A stretch of DNA of 64,000 nt from Apis mellifera. Lineage: Eukaryota > Arthropoda > Insecta > Hymenoptera > Apidae. Below the pieces are notes generated by a model, which saw only the letters and a program-made list of their open reading frames with translations, did no database searches and was not told the origin of the DNA. This document shows, one piece after another, positions 1 to 12,043 of this stretch. The translations under genes were made by a program, and so were the position numbers. The stretch spans positions 1,463,001 through 1,527,000 of the forward strand of contig NC_037649.1 of assembly GCF_003254395.2 (NCBI RefSeq). Direction: 5' to 3'. Within the stretch, counting starts at the first letter, position 1. The number at the start of each line of letters is the position of its first letter.

Positions 1-1559
1 TTTTAATTAATTAAAATTAAGAATCTGTTAGCTTATTATCCTCTTGAAACATTTTCAAATCGTCATGGGAAGAGAAAGATATTTGTGAATAGAAATGAGA
101 TAAGGAATGATTCTATTTTGAATTTTGTCAATTATTAGAAAATTATTAAATTTAGATTTAGATATTAAATATAGAAATGAGATAAGATTCTATTTTGAAT
201 TTTGTCAATTATTAGAAAATTATTAAATTTAGAAAATTTAATAATATCTATTATTTTTGGCTATTGACACAAGGGTTGTTGTGCAAAATCATATTAAACT
301 ATATACATTTGTATTAAATTTAAAATACTCTGTGGTTCCATTTTTCCAGAAAATATTAAGCTTGATATAAGTTCTGTAGTAGATTCGGATATACTGCGAA
401 AATAGTATACATTTGAGGATTTCATCGTTCATTAATATTAATGAAAAGCAATAATCTAATTCAAATTGGAAATAAATACTTTTATTTTTAGAAATAATGT
501 AGATAATTAATATATATATTGTAATAATGTTGTTATAAAGAAACACATGATTTAAATTGTTTTTTTTTAAGTTTATGAAATCCGTGACATGAATATGTAA
601 CAAATTATTTAAATATTAAATGTAATTCTGTAACAATGTGTATAATAAATTTCGAATTATATTTATTTTATTATTATATACCAAATTATGAAATCTATTT
701 ATTGCAATTATTAGTTTCTATAATTTTAAATTGTAATCAATTTCAAAATTTCAGATATTATGTATTTAAGTAATTTATATATAATAATACAACAAAAGTT
801 TTTGAATATTGAGAGAAAAAAAATTAAACTATCGATTTTATATGAAATTTTGGATTCCTAGTTAATTTTTTGTAACATCTAAACTTTTAATAACAATAAT
901 CGATTGACTTTTTAAAAAATTAAATTCTCATATTTTATTTAAACTATAATGTGAATGGACAAATTTTTACCAATTATAATGACTTCGAACTATCATCGAT
1001 TAAATAAAAAGAGAATTTCAAAATTCAAAAATTGCAAAAAATTTCGAAGAATTTTAAGATTTCAATGCTTCTAAAAGAATCGATTAAGAAAAGATTAATT
1101 TACCAAGACGATTAAAAAAAAAAAAAAGAAAAAAAAAGAAATGACACGACAGCAATTTTTATTCTCATAATCGACGAACAACTTGAGAAAAACGATTAAA
1201 GTCGACGATCGTTTTCTGAAACGTTTTCGTCAACGACACTCTCGGAGTCACGGATCTCGCGCATGAATATGCCTTAAGCTTTTGTATACGTGTTGCTGTA
1301 CGAGAAGCAGGTTATCGATTTCAGCATCCCTGCCACGTAGATTCGTTGCGTCCTATAAACTGTGACATGTGAGTGGTGAAAACATAAAAGAATATTTGTG
1401 TTAATATTTGTGTATAAACATGTATAAAGGCAAAAATAGCGTCAAAGAAGAGAAGAAAGAACGAAAGAATAAGGAGAGAAGAGACAGAGAAAGAAAGAGA
1501 GAGAGAGAAAAAGAGAGAAGCATATATATAGGAAGTGTACACTACAGGATACTACTTAC
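1..1559. other. AT-rich flank, no gene supported; GA-rich microsatellite
   Basis: I see no supportable coding exon here. The stretch is extremely AT-rich, with a purine (GA)n tract at about 1441-1520. Because it lies downstream of the last recognised Mlc1 exon it probably holds Mlc1 3' UTR and possibly an alternative last exon. A minus-strand AATAAA occurs at about 1158-1163. I could not find a convincing alternative terminal exon with a correct acceptor. A minus-strand reading of QFIGRN near 1340 resembles a light-chain tail but has no AG acceptor in the right place. Confidence 0.5.
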
Positions 1560-1595
1560 GAAGGACGATCTTTGCGACACTGACATCCTGTTTGC

Positions 1596-4500
1596 TTACA
1601 ATAGCACCATCATCTTCTTCAAGAACGCTGTAGAAACACAAAACACGTGGAAATGTTAAATGATAGGGGAGAGGGGTGAATTGGGGTCCTGAATCGAGTC
1701 CTCTGACTTCCTGGGCATTTTGGGCGGCTGTGTAAAAGTATACTCTACGGGACTAAGCTGCTGAACACCGTACAAAGGGGGCGGGGCGGGGGAAGAGAGG
1801 GGGGGGACAATCGTTTGTTTACACTTTCTACTGTAACATCAAGGTCTACTGGTTGAACGAATTGCTGACAAAATGCATGAACAGTATGTCTGAAAAGTAA
1901 AGGGATTTTCTTTTTACGAAGCGCCATCTATGAAATTTTCTAGGTTATGTTTATATTTCGTATTTTTCGTAAATGGAAAATTGTTATAATGATCGAAATG
2001 ATGCAAAATGTGTAATGAAATAATGTTTTGTTAATATGATTATTGAAATATAAAAAAATTTAAATAACGAAAGACGTGAAAAAAGAAGTATTGTTTAACT
2101 TAAATAATTAATTTTATATTACACTACAGATAACTTTATAGGAAAATTTATCTAATTTAATATTTATAATCTAGTAAGAAATAGTAAATCAATATTATAT
2201 TTGGATTGAAAGATATCTTAAGACTTTTGGATTTTCAATCAAAAAATAAATAATAATATATTCGATTATTCAAGATTTGTTATTCAAACATGGAATGAAT
2301 ATTCCATCATAATATTATATTCTAAAAATTAATTTATTTTCTCTTAATTCATTTCTCTTATTAACTTAATGTATTTTTCTATGTAATGAATATATTTAAT
2401 CCAGCACTGTACAATAATTCCAATTCCCAGAGACTAAAAATATAAGTGAAAAGAAATCACAATATTTCAATCGATTTAAAAATTTTTATCAGACTTTTAG
2501 AAATTTCTTGAATGGTCCAATGATGGCAAAAGAACAGTGAATCGAACGAAAGGAACGATTTTTGATGAATATTATGAACGTTTGAATTTTTGAATACATT
2601 GTCAGCTCCATTACTTTTCAGGCATGCCGTGTATTTTTATTGCTCGCTGCTGCTCCTCTTTAATCTAGCAATGCTCTACATTAATGTGACTCACTGATGC
2701 AGCTCGTGTAACACGCTTTGTTTCTTCCTCTATTTCGCGAGATGCATGTGCTCCTTGGAATGGATCGATACTTACGAGTATAGGGGATAAAACCATCCTC
2801 GTCTTCTGGGTCCATACAATCCTTCAACACTTCTTCCACCTCTGCGTCGGACAGTTTTTCGCCTGATTCACAATTACAAGTATCGTTTATACAAAATAGA
2901 AAAAATTTATTTTTCTAGAATTATAATAATTGAATGTTATTTTATATTTTATATTTATTGAATTCGATTTAATGAAAATAATTTTTATTTTTTTCTAGGT
3001 GCCTACTTTTCAATACTCGAAATTCTATCAAATAAAAGATCTCGAATCTCGAATTCTTTTGATATTTTTGTTTTTAATATAAAACGAAATGATTTGTATA
3101 AATAATTTAGAAGAATGTTGTGATGACACGAATTCATTTTTATCTAACTAATGATAATTGTGTTTGTATTTAAGAAATTTGATTTGATATATTTAAATTA
3201 ATGTAATTGTCACGATTATTATTATTATTATTATTCCAAAAATGAAAATTTATTAAGATTTTAATTCTTAAATTTATTCCTTAAGAAAAAAATAAGAAAA
3301 AAAAAAAAGGTTTGTAGAGATTCTAAGATTTCTACATGTCACAAAGTCTCGAGTTTTATGGATCTAAAAATTACGTTTCAACTCATTTCCAATCCCAAAA
3401 GTAAAAATTTATTTAAATTTGATGAAATAATCTAAAAGAAAGAAAACAAACAAAAAAAATCTTCTAGAATTTCAAGTTCGAAATAAAATTTTCCGATCTA
3501 CACGAATGCAGAAATTCAAGATTTCAATTTCTAATATTTTTCAGTGTAAATGCAGAAATAGAATAATATATAGCACAATATAACAGCGGAATAATTATAT
3601 TACCAAGCGCGAGCAGTGTATGTGACAATTCAGCGCCAAGCATAGTTCCATTCTCCTGTTTGTCGTATAATTTCAAACACTCGACAAAGTCCTCGTAGCA
3701 TCCCTGATCCTTGTCCTTTTTGCACTGGCTGTAGATTGGTAAAAATTCGTCGAGCTTCATCAATTTTTCACCCTTCTTTTTCGTTCCTCCAAGTTTCTCG
3801 ATGGTGGCGTTTGTTGGATTCAGATTCAGGGCGCGAAGAACGTTACCAAGATCGATGGCGTCGATCACGTTGGTGCCATCGGCGTCATAAATGGAGAAGG
3901 CGAATTCTGCCTCTATTTAATAATAATAATAATAAGAATAATAAAGAAAAAGAAAAAAGTAAGAAAGAATTCTATTATATTATTATATTATATTATTATA
4001 TTATATTATATTATTATATTTATTATTATATATATATATTATATTTATTATATTATTAGTTGTATATTTATACTTATAAATTATATTATGAATGAAAAAA
4101 TCATTTATTTCAAGATTTTGTAAAATGAATGATAAAGCTTTGATAAATAAAGGATTAGGAATATTTTAATTTTGGAATAATATTACACGTAAGATGATTA
4201 ATGATAATATCTATGGAAAAAGAAATTTCGAAATAATCTGAAAATATATAATGCATAGCTAGAATTTTCAACGTTATTCTTTAATAATAAAATTTTAAAA
4301 GTTATTACGTAAATTGATGGCAAATATATGAAACAATGAATCATCTTGAGAATTATTCCCCGCCAAGATTATACAACTTTTAAACATTATTTTAAAGGAT
4401 ATTTAAATATAGAAATCTAAGAAATAAGCATCTCAAAAAAAAAAATTTTTCTCTCGAGAAACGTCAAGATTTAATATTTTTATTATCTAATCGAAATTTC

Positions 4501-6302
4501 ACATTTCTTCCTTTTCGAAACTAATAATTTTTCTTTCGAAAAATTAAAAATTCCATAAAAACCTCTTCTTCTGTACGATAAGATAAACATTGGTGAGTAA
4601 ACAAGATCGCCATGCCATCAAATTGGCGACTCAAACTCGTTTCAAATCATTTTACGCGAAAAAAAATAGGGGGGGAGGGAGGAGAAAACAATTTATTTTC
4701 ACAATTCGTCCATAGAAAGGGTTAAAAAAAAAAAAATGTCAAATTTAGGAACGTATACGCTACGTGAAATCTGGGTTAATATCAACGCGGCTCTTCGTGC
4801 GTACCTGGTTCAAAAATATTATTCTATTTTGAGACGGCAGCGGCTCCCACCCAGCAACCGATTCAAGAAGTTGCTTGTAGAAGTAGTGGGTCAGATTACC
4901 CCCGCCGAGCCATATAAGAGCACGGCATTAACTATTTTTGAAATCACGCTTCCCCTTCTGGGGGTGATTACACTACTCTCTGTTTTACCGAATACTTACG
5001 TAACACTTGCCACGAGGCGTTACTATTTACATTTAGAAAACGTGTTACATGTCCAAAAATATACGGATTTTATATATATATATATATGCTGTTCTATAAA
5101 GTTCGATTCAAAAGAACATTGAATTTTCTAAATTTTGCGATTGAGTTTCGTTTTGAAAATTTGAAAATTTGAAAATTTTATTCGGCAACGATGATCAATT
5201 TCGTTCAATTACTCGCCAATTTTTATCTCCAACGGAATTATTTGTAACATTCGATAAATATGAAACAATTTTATTGCTATTAATTGTATGATTATAACAA
5301 GGAGAAAGGAATTATTTATAAGTATTCATATCAAATTCTCTCTTTCATAATTTTCTTGGTTCATCTTAACTGGATGAATATTATTCAATGTACGTTATTA
5401 ATACGTTTATTCAAATATTATAGGTTATTCATATTCATGCAAATATTATTCGAAAATAAAATAAAATTTATCGATATCGGAAAGTTGGATTTAAAGATAC
5501 GGAAATTTTAATTCCGCAATATTCGCGGGATATAAATACGAATTTTAAATTTTTCTCGATTCTTTTTTTTTGAAGAACGTATTGAACGTAAAACGAATAT
5601 AATATATTTTTACTGCGAGGAGTTTAACTTCCTCGAACAAAAATATCATGATCGTGAATCTACGATAATATTTTATATCTTTCGTAGAACCTTTTTACAC
5701 GAGCACGTTTTTCTTTGATCTTTAACTTTTATTTCCCTCGCGACATTTAAATCCCATCTCCGTGGAAAATTTCCCTCACTTCCGGTTACACACGAAATGA
5801 CTCGCAATATATTCACTCGACAATTCACTGGTTATCTTAAAAAAAAAAAAAAAGAAAAAAAAGAGAAAAAAAAAACGTTACGATTTTACAATCCTTTGTT
5901 CTCTCAAATTTCATTTTTTTATTTTTATCGCACAGATTAGATCAAACACACAAATCAACTACTTCCCATATACGTTTTACTCACTTTCGACTTCCTTGGC
6001 GCTGAGATCTGCCTGCAAAATTCAAAAGAGAAACATTTTTTATCGATGAAAAAATATAGGAAAAAAAAAAAAAAGAGATACTTTAAAAATTAACCACCAC
6101 GTAAAATTGTACAAATATTTGAAACCTACTGAAAATTATTCGAATATAAATAATAAATGATAAATAATTTAAGATTTAAAATATAAAGAGAAAAATATTT
6201 AAAAGCAAATTTAAGGATATATTTTTATGGGGAAAAATTTTTCAAATTCTCAGATCGCACATATATCGAGCGATTGGACGAGAAAATCGGCAAGCTCACC
6301 AT
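1596..6302 (-). CDS. Mlc1: Myosin light chain alkali (essential light chain), five coding exons
   Basis: Essential light chain that wraps the myosin heavy-chain lever arm in muscle. Minus-strand exons: 6300-6302 (the ATG alone, followed by GTGAGC), 5985-6012, 3604-3912, 2776-2862 and 1560-1627, with the stop at 1596-1598. All junctions are GT-AG and all phases match, giving about 152 residues, the family length (fly Mlc1 is about 155). The N-terminus reads MADLSAKEVEKAEFAFSIYD. The third exon has the calmodulin-like pair of degenerate EF hands (DADGTNVIDAIDL and KLMKLDEFLPIYSQ). The next has DPEDEDGFIPYT, and the last adds PFLKKMMVLL. Exon 1560-1627 contains the stop but also ends in a good donor (C|GTAAGT at 1559-1554). 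That is the arrangement of fly Mlc1, where this exon is alternatively included, so a second C-terminal isoform is likely; I did not locate its last exon. Confidence 0.93.
4745..5025. promoter_or_regulatory. Candidate muscle cis-regulatory block in Mlc1 intron 2
   Basis: A distinctly GC-richer, non-repetitive block inside the AT-rich second intron of Mlc1. It contains CCATATAAGA (about 4910-4919), which resembles a CArG or TATA box, and CTATTTTTGA (about 4934-4943), close to the MEF2 consensus. A plus-strand open frame runs through it (4736-5122), but it has no recognisable protein. On the minus strand TTATATGG is followed after about 110 nt by CAG|GTACGC (donor at 4804), so an alternative non-coding first exon is also possible. 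A muscle enhancer is my inference from position and motifs. Confidence 0.4.
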
Positions 6303-6660
6303 GTTTCTAGTCTAGTCTGGCCAAGATGTTAATCGTACGGAGCGTGAACCAGAAGTGGTATCGGGTGTTACCAAATTTATTCATTTTATTTCTGTAGATG
6401 GCGCGGTTGTCAGGACACACGAGAATTAACAGGGAGATCTGGCCGAGGAGAGTTTGGAGGAGGAGGGTATATCGGCAACACCGCGGTCCAAAAACAGTTC
6501 GAGAAGCTTAACGCGGGTTCAAAGCTGCGCTTCCTGCTACGATAAATGGTTTTCAGCCGGTGGCGTACGCGTGTCAGGGCTGCCAGATCTGCGACACGGG
6601 TTATAAAGAGAAGAGAGAAACGAAAATATACACACCTGATTGGCCTTCGATTCCGTGCAC
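6303..6660 (-). promoter_or_regulatory. Mlc1 5' UTR and core promoter region
   Basis: The region directly upstream (minus strand) of the Mlc1 ATG is much GC-richer than its surroundings, as expected for a 5' UTR and promoter. On the minus strand a TATA-like CTTTATAACC lies at about 6598-6607, which would place transcription start near 6570 and give a first exon of roughly 270 nt ending at the ATG. The start site itself is inferred, not seen. Confidence 0.45.
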
Positions 6661-8451
6661 CTAGTCGTGCACGGCCCTTAAAACTCGGCCAATTTCCGCA
6701 TTTCTATTTCTTATCAGATTGAAATTGAATCGTTTTCTCTCGATCGAGTTGAAATTGACCCATTTGCACGGCTCATTTCGGTGAAATTTTATGGGTCAAT
6801 CCGCGAGTTACTAGTTTTACAATGTATTTTATCATATGGTGAAATTTTAAAAAGTTACTAAATCATTCGATATTTATAACGGGTTTATAAGGGAAATACA
6901 TACATACCTTAAATTCGATTCTTGTTTTCGTGTATTTTTGTCACGTTGAAATTGGCCCATTTGCACGATCGAATTGTTAACGGAATTCTATGAGTCACTA
7001 GTGTGAATGCACGGTGAAATTTTAGAAATTATTCGTTATTCCTAATGGGATATGTTACGTTGGTAATATATTACATAACGTTGGTAAAGAAGTATTGGAA
7101 TGAAGACGAAGAAGAATGGAATGTCCTATTTAAAATGATACACTCGAATATCGTGGAAATTAATGATATTGGGAAATATTTTAGATAAAAATTTAAATGT
7201 TTAGAAGATTCAGAAATATAAACTCTAACGTATGGTTCATCTTAAGCGACTTATATAATTAAAAAATTCCTTTATTGTCCAAATTTCCAAAGTTGGCAAA
7301 TCAATTAAAATAATTGATTTATCGATTAAAAATTTAGACAAGAAAGGGATTCTCGAATGGTTATCCATTTTCCAGAAAATACTTACGTTGGTTTCGATTG
7401 GTTTCTGAACTCTTCATCTAGAAAGTCGACTAGGGACACGTATCTCGCGAGAAACTAGAAATTCATCATTCGTGTCAACGCGAAAAATTCCCCGTTAACC
7501 ATTCAAATCATTTAATTTTTCTCCAAATATTTTTCAATATCGTTATATAGATTTCGAGATATTCAAAACAGGACACTCTGTATACGTAAAAATAAATTTT
7601 ATGCATCATACGTATATTACCTTGTCAATACACTTACTATTAACAATATCAATAAGTAAAGGTTCCCGGTGTTATAAATTTTCTTCCACAATTACTTTCA
7701 ACCGTTTAACAATCCATTTGATATAAACACTGAGAAGCCAAATTGGTCAAATTCCATTTCTTTCTTTCTTTCTTTCTTTCTTTCTTTTTTTTTCGAAGAT
7801 TCTTTTATCCATATCAAACATCAAATCAACAACGATTAATCAATTTAGCCTCTTAGATCCACCAAGTATCGTTGTTATCAGATACAATTACGATTCGAAT
7901 TAAATAAAAAAAAAAAACTGGTAAAATGACACAGAATCTCATATTCAACTTAACCCTTCGTTCAAAATTAAAATAAACTTTATTGTTTACCAAAAAAAAA
8001 AAAAAAAAAAAAAAAAAAAGACACTGCATTATATAAAAATTTGTAAACTACATCTTTCCCTCCACGGTGTCCTTAGGAACGCGTGGAATTTATTTCACGT
8101 CTTATATTCATATATATATATATACATATATATATATGAACATAAATATATATATAACTCGGTAAGAGGTTAGACTACGCTGCACGCGTGGCCAGTTGAT
8201 GACTAAACTAGGGAGTTTATATTTAAATCGGCTCGAGGAGAGCGTTTCGCGTTTTAAAAAAAAAAATTATAGGTTTTACAAATTGTGTGTGTGCGTGTAT
8301 ATGTGTGTGTATGCGTGTGTGTATATTCGTGTACGTGTGTTTTTTATTTTTTTTTTTCCTGCTTTTTTTATATTCCATCGAGAAGGAGGAAGAGGAGGAG
8401 AAGAGGGGAGAGAAAAAAAAAAAACTGGACGACTCGGCCGTCCCCGAAAAA
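6661..8451. other. Intergenic spacer with simple repeats
   Basis: No coding exon recognised. It holds a (CTTT)n run at about 7760-7790, a long A tract at about 7991-8019, a (TA)n tract at about 8110-8155 and a GT-rich tract at about 8283-8340. The short open frames at 8196-8450 run through these tracts and are not supported. The right end is presumably the 3' UTR of the minus-strand gene that ends at 8452. Confidence 0.6.
8343..8348 (-). terminator. Polyadenylation signal AATAAA for the upstream minus-strand gene
   Basis: AATAAA on the minus strand, about 105 nt after the stop codon at 8452, in a T/A-rich context. Position and motif are as expected for a 3' UTR end; cleavage was not demonstrated. 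Confidence 0.45.
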
Positions 8452-10632
8452 TCATTTCTTTCTACGCCCGAAAATCGTGCGGAACAGCTTCCTCGTTCTG
8501 CTCAGGATACCCTTCTTCTTCAATTCCTCGGACTGCGTCTCGTTGTGGGTAAGACTCTTCGTCTTCCCGGACGGGCGTTGCTCCACTTCGGGGGGTAGGG
8601 GGGAGGGGGTGATGTCCTCGATGGCCACCTCCTCGAGGGACGAGTTCTTGGGGAAGGGCGTCGAGGAGCCGACGAAGGACGACGCAAGCCCGTCGTAGGC
8701 GAAGTCGCAAACGTCCGTCCTGCTCTCGGGGACGGACTCGACGTAATTTTGATCCGGGTCGTCGATACTCTCTATGGTCCTTATGAATTGCTCCTCGGAC
8801 TCCTCCCAAACCTCGATCTTCTCCTTGCTCACGGCCGGCCCGGACGGCTTCTTCTCCTCGTTCTCCTCCTCCTTGCCCCGCTCCCCCATCCTCGACTCGA
8901 GCTCCTCGATCATTCGATATATGAGGCTGGTGGACACCCTCGTCGCCTCGGAACTGTCGGTCACCTTCTCAAGGCGGGCGCAGGTCGGGTCAGCCGCCAT
9001 CTCGATCACCGCGTCGTGGATAATCTGGTGCACGTCGCCCTGGCCCTGGGTCGAATGCGTCTCAACGGGGCTGGCGGGCTCCGTGTATATGATATTGTCG
9101 ATGTTGTGCACGATGTGTTTCACCTGTGGATCCGGAAATTGTATTAATTCTTGGGGAACAGGGATTGGAGATCTATTCTTAAATCACTTTTTTTTTTTTT
9201 TAAGAAATAATTTTAATAATTCTAATAATTTAATAGCAATTAATAATTTTTTTTTTTTTAAGATAATGGATCTGATGTATGTATATATGTATATAATTTT
9301 ATCATATTTTTATTTGATAATAAATAATTTTCTAGAATTTTTGTTAATGAGATAAAATAAAATATATAATGATTTTGATTAGATTTCTAATTCTAATTAA
9401 AATAAGAGGAGATATTAGAATTACCTGTTTCTCTAATTTAGATAGGTGTAAAGGCATAGGAGTCGAATCTCCGATTTGCAGATTGTGTAAACCACATACC
9501 ATCTTCTCTATTATCTCCGCATTTTCCGTCTCGTTTCGATCTGTACACAAAAGATCCTGCATTTGTTGCGCAGCCTGCGATTGGGTATCGGTCGTTTCTT
9601 GTCGATTATCCGGCATTTGTAATTTTTCTGGCAACGTTATTTTTTTTCGTTGATTGCAATTTGTCAAAATTAATTCGAATTCCTGTCTACGCGAATAACA
9701 TACTTATATTTCCTTTAAATTTGCTTAAAAATAAAGGGAATCGTTTTACACACATTCACACACACACACACAGTTTTGTTAACAACGATATAAAAGAAAA
9801 ATTATTTTCAAATAGAAAGCTCGCTTATTAAAAGAAAAAAATATAATTATTTTTATATTAACAATTTAAAAGATTGGATTTTTTGAATCATTTATTGCAA
9901 TAAATGAGATATATGTAATAACTAGATTGTGGATTTTTATATAAATTATATTTCTAATACGTTATCGTCTTAATTGATATTCGATGATAGCTTAAAATAT
10001 ACTTTTTTCATTTGGGAAAGAAATTTTTTGTATATATAAAAAGTTCACAGGAATACAATTCAATGGAATTTAAAAAACCGAGATACCGAAAATAAGAGAA
10101 ATCTGCAGTGATGATACATAAAGTAATAAGACGTAATTAGATCAAATTTAAAATTTAAATATTAGATATACATACATACATACAGATGTGAAAATGTTAT
10201 TTTTCAATTTACAAGTTAATTTTTTCAAACAAACGATACCGATTTACCAAGCAGGAAACCTTGAAAAAATTATTGCCATATATCATTATGATATAAATTA
10301 TGATAGATGTACGCAATTAAAATTATTTCACAAACGTATATAATTAATATATATACACGTATATATACCAATTGCATATATCCTACATAACGTCACATAT
10401 TAGTTGAACGTTTGAACACGTTTCAGTTGTGTAAAAAATTCACAATCTAGCATTGTGCAACAGAACCTAAATAAAACAAAATTCAACGAAATGTCCTATT
10501 TACGTCGGACAATAACAACTGCTCACCTTCATTCGTATCAACCACATCGAAAGCTTCTAACATTATCTTGTCAATTAAACTTTTTGCGAAAGCTTCGACC
10601 ATAATTTGAGGCATTATCAAATCGACAAAGAA
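8452..10632 (-). CDS. Unrecognised three-exon protein, acidic with a basic C-terminus
   Basis: I do not recognise this protein. Minus-strand exons: 10527-10632, 9425-9702 and 8452-9123 (stop at the lower end). The last junction is clear: KLEKQ runs phase 0 into VKHIVHNIDN across CAG|GTAA and a CAG acceptor. The first junction needs the acceptor ATATAAG at 9703-9704 to keep frame. That gives about 351 residues from the first acceptor. The true start lies either at an upstream exon not found or at the in-frame ATG in the first exon (MPQIMVEAF). The N-terminal part is helical and amphipathic (AFAKSLIDKIMLEAF), which could suit a dimerisation or anchoring helix. The middle is Glu/Ser rich with VWEESEEQFIRTIESIDDPD. 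The C-terminus is strongly basic (RTRKLFRTIFGRRKK). No catalytic motif is visible. Confidence 0.7.
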
Positions 10633-12043
10633 CTGAAATCGGTAGCTGTTAACGGTTGCGATCGTCACGTTTTACACGAGCATGGCAAATACGCATGCAC
10701 TTGAATTTTGCCAATTGTGCGTTCGTACTGTTTTTGAATTTCACACTTTATTCGATCAACGTATCTATTAAATTGATGAACAAATAAGTTTAAATATGAA
10801 CTGAGAATACGAAATTTACGTAGGGTTATCGATACCCTAAAGTGAACTCGTAAGATGTCTGCTCGTGTCCAGGAAAATGTCAGAAGATGGTGAACAAATT
10901 ATATTTTCAAGGTGTCGCCCATTCACTTCATGGAAACTGATTATACGCAACGTATTGTACAACTTTGAATATAATAATTTTATTAATTAAACATTTTTAA
11001 AATCGTATCAATCATATCTTGTTAATAGACCTAACCTATACAGTATTAATGTTAATATTTTTATTATACGATAGAATTGTTATTGCAACTCCTCGTTGAC
11101 TTTTAAATTAAATTCAATTCGAAGCAAGAATATCGCTGAATAAATAAAATTATACGGAATTATAGAGAAGGAAATCGGATAAATATTAATGATTCTTATT
11201 ATTAGTAGATTTAACCTAAAAAAAAAAAAAAAATAAAAATTTTATTACAACAGAATCGTCGACCGAACGTTCAACGTTGAATCAAGGATAGAATATTAAA
11301 TAAATAAATGAAGGTTACGAAAAGAGGATTAGAGAAGTTTGTGCAAAATTATAAAAGAAAATTCATAGATATTAATTAGAGTTAATCTATAAAATATTAA
11401 AATAAAATTTTTATCATAAGACAAGTGTTGACAGTCTCTCAATGTTAAATAAAAATTAAAAATCGGTTATTAACGAACAAGCAAATATTTATAGATATTA
11501 ATGATCAATGATCAATTATTGATCAATTATTAACAGTTTATTAATCTACGAAATATTATAATATAAAAACTTTTATTGTAACAGGATTGTGGATAATCGA
11601 ATCGAATATTGAATTATTAACGAATTAATAATATTGACATAATAATTGATCAACAAGATATTTAATCTACTAAAATAAAATTTTTATATCGAAATAAAAT
11701 TGCCTAAACTTAATTTCGTATCGAATTCAAATACCGACATAAATAAACGAAAATTCATTTATTTTGACGAGAATTGTAATAATAATAATAATAATCGATC
11801 GAATAGAACGCTACAAAATTATTAAAATAGAATTTTTATTTGCAACAGAATTACCGATATAACCTCAAATTGTGTCGAAGCCCGTCAAAGGTAAAACAAC
11901 CGACATATATGATAAATCGATCGAAGATTTTTGCTTAACGATAAATTTTGCAAAAACGCGAACGTGAAATAAGCGTTAAAAATGGAATCAATATTAATAT
12001 TAACAATCTACAAACCAGATAAAAAAATGTCAGTCTATTCCAG
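10633..12043. promoter_or_regulatory. Divergent intergenic region between two uncharacterised genes
   Basis: Spacer between the 5' ends of the minus-strand gene at 8452-10632 and the plus-strand gene at 12044-14918, so it must hold both promoters. It is AT-rich with scattered short poly-A runs. The segment 10680-10915 is GC-richer and includes a short frame from an ATG at 10877 (MSEDGEQIIFS) ending in AAG|GTGTCG at 10911. Spliced to an alternative acceptor at about 12026 it would be in frame with the downstream gene. This first exon is a weak prediction. Confidence 0.4.

Noticed and set aside
1321..1345. QFIGRN-like tail as the alternative last exon of Mlc1
   Set aside because: The needed acceptor would be AC rather than AG, and the AG that exists shifts the frame.
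1745..1927. Minus-strand frame beginning MALRKKKIPLLFRHTVHAF, possibly a mariner-type end
   Set aside because: The text is suggestive of a transposon remnant but I found no inverted partner and no transposase motif.
4736..5122. Plus-strand 128-codon open frame within Mlc1 intron 2
   Set aside because: No protein family resemblance, no splice or UTR context, ends in a (TA)n tract; treated as a regulatory block.
8749..9355. Plus-strand ORFs of 132 and 193 codons
   Set aside because: Antisense shadows of the GC-rich last exon of the minus-strand gene at 8452-9123.
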